Shown here: piece by piece, positions 21,816 through 32,685 of the stretch
Position numbering within the stretch: the first letter of the stretch is position 1
Layout of the letters: each line of letters begins with the position of its first letter
Source of the DNA: Rhynchopus sp. YZ270_cl-10
Lineage: Eukaryota; Euglenozoa; Diplonemea; Diplonemida; Diplonemidae
Assembly: GCA_964035575.1 (NCBI GenBank)
Contig: OZ037891.1
Location: forward strand, 930,001-994,000
Direction of reading: 5' to 3'
Length of the DNA stretch: 64,000 nucleotides
Translations under genes and position numbers: made by a program
The notes under the pieces: model-generated
What the model was told of the DNA's origin: nothing
Databases searched by the model: none
The model's input: only the letters and a program-made list of their open reading frames with translations

Positions 21816-24733
21816 ATGCATTTCCTTAAAAGGGAGAAGGAGATCCATAAGATCACTACATCGATCTTTTATAGCAACACGACAGACAAGAAGGGTGTGC
21901 AGCTGGAAGGGAAGTACCGCCAGAAGCGCATGCGGCACATTCTGCAAGACCTGGAGGTGTACGGGCTGGACAAACTGCTGTGCATTTCGTTTGGACCGAG
22001 CCCGGTTGAGGGACAGATGGAGTTCAGTCCGACGACACATTTTGAGGATTTTGATGTCCTCCTGCGGATTTGCAACACCATGGTCAAATGGCGTGCGCTC
22101 GAAAACGACAATGTGATTCTCATCCACGGTGCGCCCTATGAGTACTGTACGCTCCTCATCTCCTGCTACCTCGCCTTCGTTGTGTCGAAGGAAACCTCAC
22201 TCCCCTCCATCTTCTCGCTCTACCAAAAGAAGGGCGAACGGAAATGCGCGTCGTACCCCTCCATCATCCGTTACCTCTCTTGGTTTGAACAGCAGGTCCG
22301 TCAAGCAACCATGTCACGCCCTGTGGCCTGTGGAGGTCGTGGTGCGGCAAGGTTGATGTCCGTGAAGTTCAACAAACACCCCCTGAGTACTGGGCACTCC
22401 TGCGCGTTTACGCGGGAAACTGATTTGCAGCTTCATGTGAGCCAGGGGAATAAGGTGGTGCAGACGTTCAGCGGGGTGCGGTCGACGTCGGGGGAAATTG
22501 TTTTTGACGTGAAGGGGTCTGGTGGAGCGGATTTGGTGGGGGACTTTACAGTGTCGTGCCTGCAGGTTCTGAGGGACAGTACGGCGCAGGTGTTCCGTGT
22601 GGCCTACCACAGCTGGTTTGTCACTGAGTGTGAGGCTGCGTTTGGCAAGGCGGACCTCGATGTGGCGCATAAGAACAGCCGTGTTGCGGATGACTTTACC
22701 CTTGCGGTGTCCTTCCTGCTGCCTACCAAGAGTGCTACCTTTGGTGAGGAGCAGCGCTACTGTCTCTTCCCCGAGGAGGTAAAGCGGCGTGCGGAGGAGT
22801 ACCGGATGAGCATCGACGCGATGCTGCTGCAGTGCAGTGCTGCGCATGGCATCAGCGAAAACTACAACGGCAAGAAGGCGAAGGAGGTGGCCAAGACACG
22901 CAGCCGTACTGTCACGGGGAGGTCCCGTGCTTCGAGCAAGGTTGACGCAGCGGATGTCCGTGTGCGCACCCGCAGTGTAGGCGCGCACGGCTCACCCAAG
23001 AGACAGCATGACTTCGGTATCTCCCCTATGCGCCTCCGCTCCAGCCAGTCCCCAAGAGGCAGGGAGGGGAGGCGGTCAGCGGTGGAGAAGGAGAAGGAGA
23101 AGGAGGTGGCAGTCGCGCCACCGCCGCCGTCCACAGCACCGCCGGCGCCACCGCTGCCGCCGTCTGGGGCACCGCCGCCGCCGCCAGCATCGGGTGCTGC
23201 TCCTCCACCACCACCGCCACCACCAGGTGCAGGGGTCCCCCCACCGCCACCACCGCCAAGGGGTGCAGGAGGTGCGCCACCACCACCACCACCACCAGCG
23301 GCAGGTGTGCCACCACCCCCACCGCCACCAGGTGGTGTTGGCGTGCCGCCGCCTCCGCCCATGGGAGGTGCAGGCGTGCCACCACCACCACCACCCATGT
23401 TCGGAAAGCCCGCTGCCGCACCTGCAGCGAAGGTGCAGTCGAAGACGAAGGCCCTGCATTGGGTGCCGCTGAATGCGCATCTCGACACCTCTGGGACGGT
23501 GTGGGCGGCGCAGGACACAGGGGCGCAGGACTTTGCACTGGATTTGGAGGATTTGTACGACGAGTTTGGAAACGCACCTAAGGCACGTGCAGCGAAGGTG
23601 GAGGTGGCGAAGGAGCGCAGTGCAGTGGTCGGGAACAAACGTGCGACGAACGTCGAGATTGCCGTGCGCAAGGTGCGCAAGGCGCTAGACATCGAGGTGA
23701 TGACTGCCGCAGCCCTGCGCAAGGTTATCCTCTCGCTTGGCGCCTCGCTCAAGGCAGACGACAGGCAGGAGCTTGCCTCCCTGCTCGCAACCCTCACCCC
23801 AACAGACGAAGAGCGGTCGAGCCTCCTCAAGGCTGCTAAGGCAGACCTCACCTTCCCCGACGAATGTCTCCTCACCCTTGCGTCGCTCCCCAGGGCAGCG
23901 CAGAAGCTCAATGCCATCTCAGGGCTGATGTCCTTCCAGGACCATTTGCAGTCGATCCAGAAGGAGGCTGTGTGCCAGCTGCAGGGCCTCAACGCGGTGT
24001 TGGATTCGAAGACGTTTAAGTCCTTGCTGCAGTGGGTCCTCAAGCTTGGCAACGAGATGAACAAAGGCAAACGCCTGGGGAATGCGTCTGGGTTCAAAAT
24101 TGAATCCCTCGCCTCAATGACGGACACGAAGAGTGCCGACGGGAAGAAGACACTTCTACAGTTCCTCGTTGCCAACGTCGCGGCACGCGACGAGAACCTC
24201 CTTGGCCTCGACAGCCTAGCACTCTTGCAGCCCGACTCTTTTAAGGTACCCCCCCACACCTCTTTCCCCATTTCACCCCACACCAAATCCAAAATTTCAC
24301 CCCCTTCCAGGGAACAACCTCTGCCGTACTGGAGGACAACAAACGTCTATTAGCTACGTTGGCCACAGCGAAGAACGAGATTGCGCACACAGCGAAGTCG
24401 AAGGACGATGGTGACGTTGCCTTTGCAGAGCACGTTGCGCGGGCGGTGGCCATTTGTGAGGACAAGCACGCGGCAGCGGCAGACAGTGTTGCACACCTGG
24501 ACGCCACGAGCAGACGCCTTGTGCAGTACTTCGGCTCGCCAACCTCGAAGCCAGAGGAGATCCTGGCAGAGATCTTCTCCTTCAAGACACGCTACCTCGC
24601 AGCAGTCAAGGAGCACACCCAAGAATGCGAAAAAGCCCTGTCAGCATCCTCCACGCGATTCGAGAACAGCATGCGTGCAAGGATGAAGCAACGCCGTGCC
24701 GGCATCGACGCAGACTGCGACACTCTCGGATAA
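21816..24733 (+). CDS. Formin with PTEN-like pseudophosphatase/C2 N-terminus
   Basis: Exons 21816-24245 and 24311-24733 (65-nt intron, donor GTACCC) give 950 aa. An in-frame ATG at 21738 would add 26 residues. Residues ~1-165 resemble the phosphatase fold of PTEN, ending in a P-loop-like strand (VILIHGAPYEYCTLLISCYL). The position of the catalytic Cys after IH is Gly105 and the Arg is missing, so no phosphatase activity is expected. Residues ~170-290 fit a C2-like domain. Residues ~430-530 are a proline-rich FH1 of P5-P10 runs broken by Gly/Ala, suited to profilin-actin. Residues ~540-950 are FH2, with KALHWVPL at its start and LGNEMNKGKRLGNASGFKIE near residue 743. The role would be nucleation and elongation of unbranched actin filaments, placed at membranes by the PTEN/C2 part as known for plant class II formins. 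No DAD or GBD/FH3 was recognised. Confidence 0.9.
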
Positions 24734-25883
24734 ACCTCTCGTTTTTTTTGTTCTGGTTGGAGAGATACATAAGTTTGTCCTTTTTTAGTTTTGTAAGGTG
24801 GCCAGCGAGAGGGTCTCATACAGTTTTAAAACTCATATTCTGGAGATCACACAGATGGTGATGCGTTTGGTGACTTCAAATGAATTGCATTTTTTTGGCC
24901 AAAAGAAGAGAAGATTTTTGGTCATTTTAAAAACCTTTTTTATTAGAATATTGGAATATTGAAGATTCAGTTTTGTATTGTGTTTGAGAGCAGGTGTAGG
25001 TAATTCCTAAGGGCGGATATTGCTCAGTTTGTGTTAATGTGTTGCCCTCAATCGGGTAAGGTAAGTTTTGGGCAAGGTGACTTAACGCGTGAGGCTGAGG
25101 CTTATTTTCCAAAACAAAAAAAATTTTTTTTTGACAACTAAGTCCAGTTCCTCTACGGTTCTTACCATTCCCCATTTAACAGAGTCAGAGGCAGTTTGTT
25201 TTTCATAGATGAAGCCGCACCACCTTCCCTCGTAGTGGTTGGCCGTATGGTGATAATTGTGTATCATAATACATAATACACATACACAATACAGCCACTA
25301 GTCCCTTCCCCAAGCGTTGGCATTCATCTTGCAACAGTTATTTATTTCCTTTTTTTGTAACATCCCACAATCCCTAAACCCGCTCACCGACCCCTTTTTT
25401 TGTAGACCAGCTGAACTCATTTAGCTTATTATATTTGCGTTAAATCGTTTTTTTTCCTCCTCAAACGGAAGGGGAGAAAAAAACAGTGTACCTTAGTGAC
25501 TCCCCGTTTGCTATAAAGAAATAATAGAGTAAACTGCAAGCGGAGAGCTGCACTATTTTTTTTTTCCTTTTTTTTTATACTTCCGAAGTTGTCATCACTC
25601 CCCGCTCCCCTTTTTTTCCTGCGGATATCTGATGCCTGTGTCTTCTAAGGCATTCGAATCAAAATTTCCGCTTTTTTTTGTTTCTTAGGTGTATTGTGTA
25701 CCTCCTCTTGTAGGTATTCCTTTTCCTCCCAAACTCCCCCCAATCCCCACCAGTGTACTCGAAAAACCCAACCCACCCTTTAATTTCTTTCAAAAAAAAT
25801 GTCAATACTCTACATACATACCCTCCAGGACCATCACGAAAAGGAAAAAAAGCCGGTTTTGGCTTTGTTAATAATCAGTTAAA
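24734..25883. other. Spacer between formin and H+-pyrophosphatase
   Basis: About 1.15 kb, T/A-rich. Degenerate family A-like hairpins are seen at 24796 (AGGTGGCCAGCGAGAGGGTC) and 25075 (AGGTGACTTAACGCGTGAGG). A pyrimidine-rich run precedes ATAATCAG at 25871-25878, five bases before the pyrophosphatase ATG. No gene is seen. Confidence 0.5.
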
Positions 25884-28800
25884 ATGCTTCAAGATGAAAC
25901 AGTTGCGTTCATGTGCGTGGGGATGCCCATGCTCGGGTTCTTGTGGGCCTTCCACAACCAGCAGAAGGTTGCGAAGATTAAGATTGTTGGGGACAGTAAT
26001 TCCGAGGCACAGAGCGTGAGTGGCATGAGTGCTGCGGACATGCGTAAGGTGTACGACATCAGCAACCGTATTGCTGTCGGTGCCGATGCGTTCCTCAAGC
26101 AAGAGTACACCGTGATCATGGGCTTCCTTGGCATTGCGTCTGTTGTGATCTACACGCTCATCGGGCTCAGCGGGGGCGACAACTCGTGGCTCAACGCAAA
26201 GTTTACCTGCATTGCCTTCATTGTTGGTGCCGTCGCGTCGTGCGTCTCTGGAGCCATCGGAATGAGAATCGCCACCTTCACCAACAGCCGTACCGCACAC
26301 GAAGCCACCGTCGCACACGGCGCAGAGAAGTACGTCCGTGGGTTCTCCACCGCCTTCCGTGGGGGGATCGTCATGGGCTTTGCTCTCACCTCCGTGGGTC
26401 TCATCTCTCTGTACCTTCTGATCCGTGTGTTCAGCTTCTACAGGGGTGATGCTGATAAGGTTGCGCTGTATGAGTGCATCGCTGCGTACGGTCTTGGTGG
26501 GTCTGCTGTTGCGTGCTTCGGGCGTGTCGGAGGAGGTATCTTCACGAAGGCGGCGGATGTGGGTGCGGACCTCTGCGGGAAGGTTGTTGCCGGGCTCCCT
26601 GAGGACGATCCGCGTAACCCTGGAGTCATCGCGGACTGCATCGGAGACAACGTCGGAGACATTGCCGGAATGGGAAGCGATCTGTTCGGGTCCTTCGGGG
26701 AGGCCACCTGCGCCTGCCTCGTTGTGTCTGCCTACGCCTCCAAGGAGCTCACCGACTCCACCTCTGCCATGATGTACCCGCTCATGATCACTGGAGTTGG
26801 CATGATGTCCTGCATCATCACCTCCCTTCTCGTCACCCTCGGAGTCGACCCCGTGACCGGACCCCACAACGTTGAGAAGGTGCTGAAGGGACAGCTCATC
26901 TGGTCGACCGTTATCAACACCGGAGCGATGTACTGGCTTGCCCACGCGGCACTCCCGGCGACCTTCAGCGTGGCGAAGCTGCTGAAGGACCCCACCACCG
27001 GAGCCTTCCAGACTGCTGATGTGACTGCACAGGATGCGTTCTACTGCGTCGCCATGGGCCTCTGGTCTGGACTGGTCATCGGATACCTGACTGAGTACTA
27101 CACCTCCAACCGCAAGGCCCCTGTCGAGTCCATTGCATACGCCTGCACCATGGGAGGAGCTGCCACCAACGTCATCTGCGGTCTCTCCGTGGGATACAAC
27201 TCGACCGTGATCCCCTGCTTCGTGATGGCGCTTGCCATCTACGTCTCCTTCAACCTCTGCCTCATGTACGGAATCTCCCTCGCTGCGCTTGGAATCCTCT
27301 CCACCATGGCGATTGGGTATGTGGGGGGACTTGAGGTGCTGATGGATAACTCAAAAGAAGCTATTTTTTATACTAAAAATCACCACACACAGCCTCACCA
27401 TCGACGCCTACGGGCCGATTGCTGACAACGCCGGAGGAATTGTCGAGATGGCCATTGCGGACAAGTATGTTTTTTTTTTGTTTGTTTTGCGGCAGACTAT
27501 TATGATAACGCAAATTTCCGAAAACCCCCGATTTTTCCGGTTTTCTCTGGGTGGTGCATAACGGGTTTTCTGACGAACCTCAAACCGACACAGTGGCTTC
27601 TTTTTGGGGTTTTCAGGGGTGGGGTTGAAGAAGGGGGAAATAGGTTAAATACGAGAGGGGCGGTTGTGAACCATCCGTCCCCAGGACTACCCCTATCGGC
27701 AGGAAAATGCCCACTGCGGGAAATCGGCACCTCTATGCATTGTTGCCATCCATATTGCTATGATGTGCAACATTTTGGACGTTCAAATATTTCTGCAAAA
27801 AACACACCACCCCTGCAGGAAGGTGCGCGAAGTGACCGACTGCCTTGACGCCGCGGGCAACACCACCGCCGCCATTGGTAAGGGTTTCGCCATTGCGTCT
27901 GCTGCCTTCGTGTCGCTTGCGCTGTACGGTGCGTTCATCACTCACGCAGAGATCCCTGTTGTCAACATTGTCGACTCCCGTGTCTTCCCGGTATGTAGCT
28001 TCGCACCATTGTCTCCACCCACCCCTTCAACACAACACACAGGGACTTCTCGTCGGAGCGATGCTTCCGTACTGGTTCTGCGGTATGACGATGATGTCCG
28101 TCAACACCGCTGCCATGGAGATGGTTGCCGAGATCAAGAGGCAGTTCCAGAACCCCAGGATCATGTCGTTCGAGGAGGAGCCGGACTACAACGAGTGCGT
28201 CGCCGTGGCAACCCGCGCGTCCCTGAACGAGATGGTGAAGTCGGGTCTGCTTGTCATGCTGTCGCCCATTGTGTGCGGTATCTTCTTCGGAAAGGAGGCG
28301 CTGTGCGGTCTGCTGCCGGGTGCGCTTGTGAGCGGAGTGCAGATGGCCATCTCGATGTCGAACACGGGAGGTGCGTGGGACAACGCAAAGAAGTACGTCG
28401 AGTGCGGCATGATGGTGACCGACGAGCAGGGCCGCATCCAGGGCCACCCCGACCACGACCCCAAGACTGCGCACGTTGTCAAGAAGAGCTGGGACCCAGA
28501 GGACCCCAACGCCGAGCGTTACTCCCCCGCCGACAAGGAGATCCACTCCGCTGCCGTCATCGGAGACACCGTGGGAGACCCGATGAAGGACACCTCTGGC
28601 CCGGCCCTGAACATCCTGATCAAGCTCATGGCAATCATCTCGGTCGTCTTCGTCCCTGTCATCAACTCCAACATGGGAGGTCTTCTCTTCGACAACCTCT
28701 TCAAGTCCTTCCTGCAGTGTGCGTCGGTATGCATTATATAAAACAACAAAACACAGAACACAAAATAGGATAGGTGTTTGTCATCAGTAATTTTTTGTTA

Positions 28801-28983
28801 GTGTCTGCGTCTGTGAGGTCTTTTGTACGTTCAACTTCTCTTTGTTATAATTTTTTTTATTCTGTTCGTTTTATTTACGAATGTGATCAAGGTGACAAAG
28901 CACAGAGAGGCTTTAGGTTCATCTTATAACCTCTTCTTATTTCTCCCCGTTTTTCACAGGTGTCGACTGCTGACTGCAAATAG
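25884..28983 (+). CDS. Membrane H+-translocating pyrophosphatase (type I, K+-dependent)
   Basis: Exons 25884-27316, 27393-27464, 27819-27990 and 28043-28726, plus a probable last exon 28960-28983, give about 794 aa. Reading through instead ends at 28741 (791 aa). Introns are 76, 354, 52 and 233 nt, all with GTATG donors. It hydrolyses PPi and pumps H+ into vacuole- or acidocalcisome-type compartments. Family motifs are intact: [10 protein letters not shown] at residue 225, [12 protein letters not shown] at ~240, then [16 protein letters not shown]. Near the C-terminus are [12 protein letters not shown] and [30 protein letters not shown] has Ala at the position that marks K+-dependent VP1-type enzymes. 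About 16 hydrophobic helices are expected, and length is normal for the family. The KK at the exon 2/3 junction keeps the family's spacing. Only the C-terminal end is uncertain. Confidence 0.93.
28891..28930 (+). repeat. Hairpin repeat family A copy, probably intronic
   Basis: GGTGACAAAGCACAGAGAGG then CTTTAGGTTCATCTTATAAC. It lies between the probable last two exons of the pyrophosphatase gene. A degenerate family B copy (GTCTGCGTCTGTGAGG) lies at 28797 in the same interval. Confidence 0.6.
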
Positions 28984-29363
28984 ACGTAAAGTTTTGTCTC
29001 CTTCTCCCTCCCTCTTTTTTATTTTTATTTTTTGAAAAAAATAAGCCCATGAAAAAAAAAAGCAAATAAACCAGCAATAAAAAAAGGAAAAATATGGGAC
29101 ACTCCCGTTCTTTTAATAATTTTAACGCACTACTCCTCCCTCATCAAGAAGAAAAAAAGGTTAGAAAGAGATTGCGAAAGGGAGAGTGAGAGAGAGAAGA
29201 AAATGGAGGACTTTGAGTCACAAGGGACTTTCCCTGTGACCTCACGAGGTTTTGACGGTTTTTTGTCGTTCTAACAACTCAAATTTATTTATTTTTCCCC
29301 TCTTTTTTTTTTGTCTCTTTTTTTCTTTCTCTTTATCGATACGAAACAACACGGGCTTAAAAA

Positions 29364-29410
29364 AGGTGACTAAGCATAGAGAGGCTTAGGTTCATCTTAT
29401 AATTTTTTGA
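29364..29410 (+). repeat. Hairpin repeat family A, near-consensus copy
   Basis: AGGTGACTAAGCATAGAGAG then GCTTAGGTTCATCTTATAAT, followed by a T-run. It matches the copies at 14802, 28891, 30144 and 53056 most closely. Confidence 0.65.
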
Positions 29411-31016
29411 AATTTTCTTATTTGGATTTTTAAACAATCAAAAAAAAAACCCCTCTCCTCTTCCCCCCTCCATCGTCATTTCAAGATTTCGAACTGTTTT
29501 CTTTTTTAAAGATGAACGTTATTAGCCACCTTTCCGCTGAAAAATTTCTTTTTTTTTTTTTTTCAACAGATGCTCTAAATGATTTCGATGTGCATTTTTA
29601 AAAAATTAAAAAAAATGCATCCCCTTGAATAAACAGGACACCTTGTTTCGTTTCCTCAGAATAGGGATTTTGTTATCATAATTTTGTCTTTTTATTTCGC
29701 AGGCATTCTACGTTATAAACGAAGCATCTTTTGGTATTTACTGTTTTTAAGGTTACCAAGCTTTAGAGCTTGGTGTGATCTTACAAAAAAACTTTTTTTT
29801 CTTTTCTATTTTGAAGCGAGAATCCGGCTGTTGCCGACTTCGCAACTTGGTTGGCAAAATTAACGTACCATCTCACAATATTTAAAAAAAAAAGTTCAAG
29901 ATATCGGAAGAAACCCCCACAACCCCCACCCAAGCAACCATACTTCTGAGAAACCCCGGTCGTTTAAGATAACGAACAACTGAATGCATCAAAAAACGCC
30001 CCCCTCCCCCGCTTCCTCACCTAAATCACCCATTTTTTTTTTATTTTTTACGCTTTTTTTGTGTGACACCGTGCAAATTGATGTTGCACAGTGAAACAAA
30101 AAAAATGGTGTGTATGTGAGATTTTTTTCTTTTTTCTTTTTTCAGGTGAATAAGCACAGAGGCTTAGGTTCATCTTCAATCAAAGATTTTTTTTCTTTTT
30201 TTTTTTGCCCAGCAAACAAAAGGGAATTACGTGGAAGTCCACTCTACGAGTTGCCTTAGTTTTGCAGATTTAATACCCCCCCTCGCCTCCCCCTCTCCCC
30301 AACACCACTTCGGTTATATGAAGGATATTACAAAATATATTTGCAACACTTCAACATTGTTGGCCTCGTCCAGTAAAAGTGGTTTTTGTTTTATTCTGAA
30401 ATAAAACACTCCTTTTTTTTTTTGCGGCAAAACAAAAGAGTGTGTCAATAGCTCTCTGGCAATCCTGTTCTCCCACCATTTTTTGGCTGTCAATCCTCCG
30501 GTGGCAGAAGAGTAAGGTGTGAAAAAAAAAACCCCCCCTTTTTTTTCACCGTGCCTGCGTCCTCCTGTGTCCGGTGAGGCGTTTTTGCACTTTCAACTTT
30601 TTTTTTTTTCACCGTTTTTGAACGGAGTAAAAAAAATCGTACTAAGTTACACACCTACATTTCCACAGAGGAATCGAACCACTCTGTTTTTTTGCCGCAT
30701 TTTTTTTTTAGTTTCTTATTATACCATCTATTCAGTAGAATAGTTAGTATATGAAACAATAGTTTCTTTTTCGCTCTCTTCCCCTCTTTTTTTTCTAATT
30801 GCTTTTTTTTTTTTTTTTTTGTTCTCCCTTCTGGGGTTTTAAATAGGAAAAAGAAAAGAACAATTTGGGATTTTAAGAAAATGGGGTGGGAAAAGTGGTC
30901 CCCTACCTTCCCCTCCCCAACCCCCACACCCCTAGTCCGGTAGAGGGTGAAGTATGGTAAAAAAAAAAAAGGATGGGGGTATTTTTATTGATACAGACAC
31001 AGCACTTAGTACAGTC

Positions 31017-31168
31017 TGGTGTGGCTGAAAGGGGGTACTATTTTTGTGCTATTTTTGTGCTATTTTCTCTATTTTCTGCTATTCTGGGCATCTGGATTTT
31101 TTGGTGCGGCTGAAGGGAGGTGCTATTTTGTGCTACTTTCTGCTATTTTGGGGTCGTCAGCCACACCG
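31017..31168. repeat. GGTGTGG-type inverted-repeat element
   Basis: TGGTGTGGCTGAAAGGGGG at the left pairs with TCAGCCACACC at the right. The interior repeats TGCTATTTT-like units and contains a second GTGCGGCTGAAGGGAGGTGC in direct order. Shorter relatives lie at 37552-37620 and 43377-43459. Likely a MITE family. Confidence 0.65.
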
Positions 31169-31355
31169 GACAGTTCTTCTATTATCTCAATTCTCCCAAA
31201 CTCATTCACATCTTTCCCTCAAGGCTACACCCCCTACCTATTCCCCATTCACACGCCATACACATATGAGGGTATAATTTATCTTCCCCTTTTAGGTTTT
31301 CAACTTCCTTATTTCTTACCTCTTTGGTTTTTTGGTCCTAAATTTTTAAACTGTG

Positions 31356-32285
31356 ATGCAGTGGTGCCCTCTCTTTGACAATCCTTGTGGAGGCTGTGCG
31401 TCGTATGAATGTTGTGCGAGCGTCGGGGAATGTGTGTACCAATGTCTCGCCAGCACGTCGAGTATGTGTCGGATGGCTGCGGGCGGGGCAGCACTCCTGA
31501 ACCACCCTGCAGAGTACAAAAGCGCGAACGAGGAGGTGTTTGAGGTGTTCTTCCCGATTGCGTGCGGGGCCTTTGGGATTGCGGCAGTACTTCTTGTGGG
31601 CATGGTTGTATTGCAGGCAGTCAAACCCTCCCCTCCACCTCCACAGAGCCCTTCACCACCTCCCCCACCTCCACCACCACCACCCACTCAACCAAAGCCT
31701 CTTGAGGATGCTGCGGTGCAAGCAGAGGAAGAACTGCCTCCACCCGAAGTGGTGGTGGAGGCGGGGGTGGAGGTGAAAGCTGCAGATGAAGTTTCAACCT
31801 GCGATGCAACCCAACTGATATCCGATGTAGGCACGCCTGTGGTCACACCCCCGGAGGAGGGGTTGGGTGTGGAGGGTGGGGGTGGGGGAGGGATGGCGGG
31901 GTACACATTCCCCCCGCCGTCGGATGAGGTGTTGGTGGGTTCTGTTGCGCTGGGGGCAAGTGCGTCGTGCGGGTTTTGCTTGCAAATAAACGATAAAAAC
32001 ATAGCAGAGCTCTACGGTGTCAGCAAATTCACCTCGAAGTACACATGCTACTGCCATCACTTCGACAAAGAAGGGAAACACTGTGTGCTGGAGGGTGTGT
32101 CCTCGCTTGAGGCGCGACGCTGTGAAGGTATCATGTTCGCAGGGAAGTCATCCGCCGCTCTGAACGTCTTCGGTGTGGGCAGTCTCTCCCTGCAGTGCAA
32201 GCCCCGTGCAAGCAGCCACACCGCATGCACCCATGGCCTCTGCCCTTTCGTAACAGAAGGCATTAAATGTCCGTACTCGGTGTGA
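31356..32285 (+). CDS. Small membrane protein with Cys-rich N-terminus and proline-rich region
   Basis: Encodes 309 aa. The ATG at 31356 is the first in frame. Residues 2-40 hold ten cysteines (for example NPCGGCASYECCASVGECVY) with no signal peptide before them. Residues ~67-90 form one hydrophobic helix (FPIACGAFGIAAVLLVGMVV). Next come a proline run (~93-112), an acidic and glycine-rich linker, and a C-terminal module from ~206 with ten cysteines/histidines (CYCHHFDKEGKHC). The Cys-rich head, membrane helix and polyproline tail suggest a type III (N-out) protein with a tail for SH3/WW/profilin-type binding. That is inference only, and no family is recognised. It heads a compact trio of genes spaced 150-400 bp apart. 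Confidence 0.7.
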   Translation: MQWCPLFDNPCGGCASYECCASVGECVYQCLASTSSMCRMAAGGAALLNHPAEYKSANEEVFEVFFPIACGAFGIAAVLLVGMVVLQAVKPSPPPPQSPSPPPPPPPPPPTQPKPLEDAAVQAEEELPPPEVVVEAGVEVKAADEVSTCDATQLISDVGTPVVTPPEEGLGVEGGGGGGMAGYTFPPPSDEVLVGSVALGASASCGFCLQINDKNIAELYGVSKFTSKYTCYCHHFDKEGKHCVLEGVSSLEARRCEGIMFAGKSSAALNVFGVGSLSLQCKPRASSHTACTHGLCPFVTEGIKCPYSV

Positions 32286-32685
32286 GAAGCGGGCCGATGT
32301 ATTTTTAGTCTTGTAATTAATATTTTGTTAAAAAATATTTGGGTAGTTGGGTGGGGAGGTTCCGACGTTTTTTTTTTTAAACTTTTATTCTTAATGGTGG
32401 CGATTTTCTTGCTTTTTGGGGCGAAAAAAAATTTTCTACACCGCTTCTCTTCGTGCACGGGGACCATTCCACTACCCCCACAAATAAGACCATGAAGAAA
32501 ACTATAACATGCTGCCACCCTAACCACCAATTAAAAAAAAAAATTAGTCAAATCTCCAATGCTTTCTTTTCCTTCCCCCACCTCCTCCTCCTCCTCCCCC
32601 CTTTGCTCTTCCCCCTTCCCCCTTCTTCTCCCTACATCTACTCCCCACAGTTCGCGGTGATTTTCAAGACTGCGGTTTTTGATAT
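32286..32685. other. Short spacer with pyrimidine tract
   Basis: 400 bp. From 32560 to 32650 it is almost pure pyrimidine and ends in CTCCCCACAG, 35 nt before the next ATG. This is a strong splice-acceptor-like site. No gene. Confidence 0.5.

Larger units (their letters stand above)
28984..31355. other. Gene-free region with short repeats
   Basis: About 2.4 kb of T/A-rich DNA. Family A copies lie at 29364 (near consensus), 29750 (CCAAGCTTTAGAGCTTGG, a perfect stem) and 30144. A family B copy lies at 30549. The CTATTCAGTAGAATAG block lies at 30714-30765. The GGTGTGG inverted-repeat element lies at 31017-31168. The open frames are homopolymer-driven. Confidence 0.55.

Noticed and set aside
22862-24292. 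476-aa minus-strand ORF opposite the formin
   Set aside because: Its Gly runs are the antisense of the FH1 proline codons; it is a shadow of the real gene.
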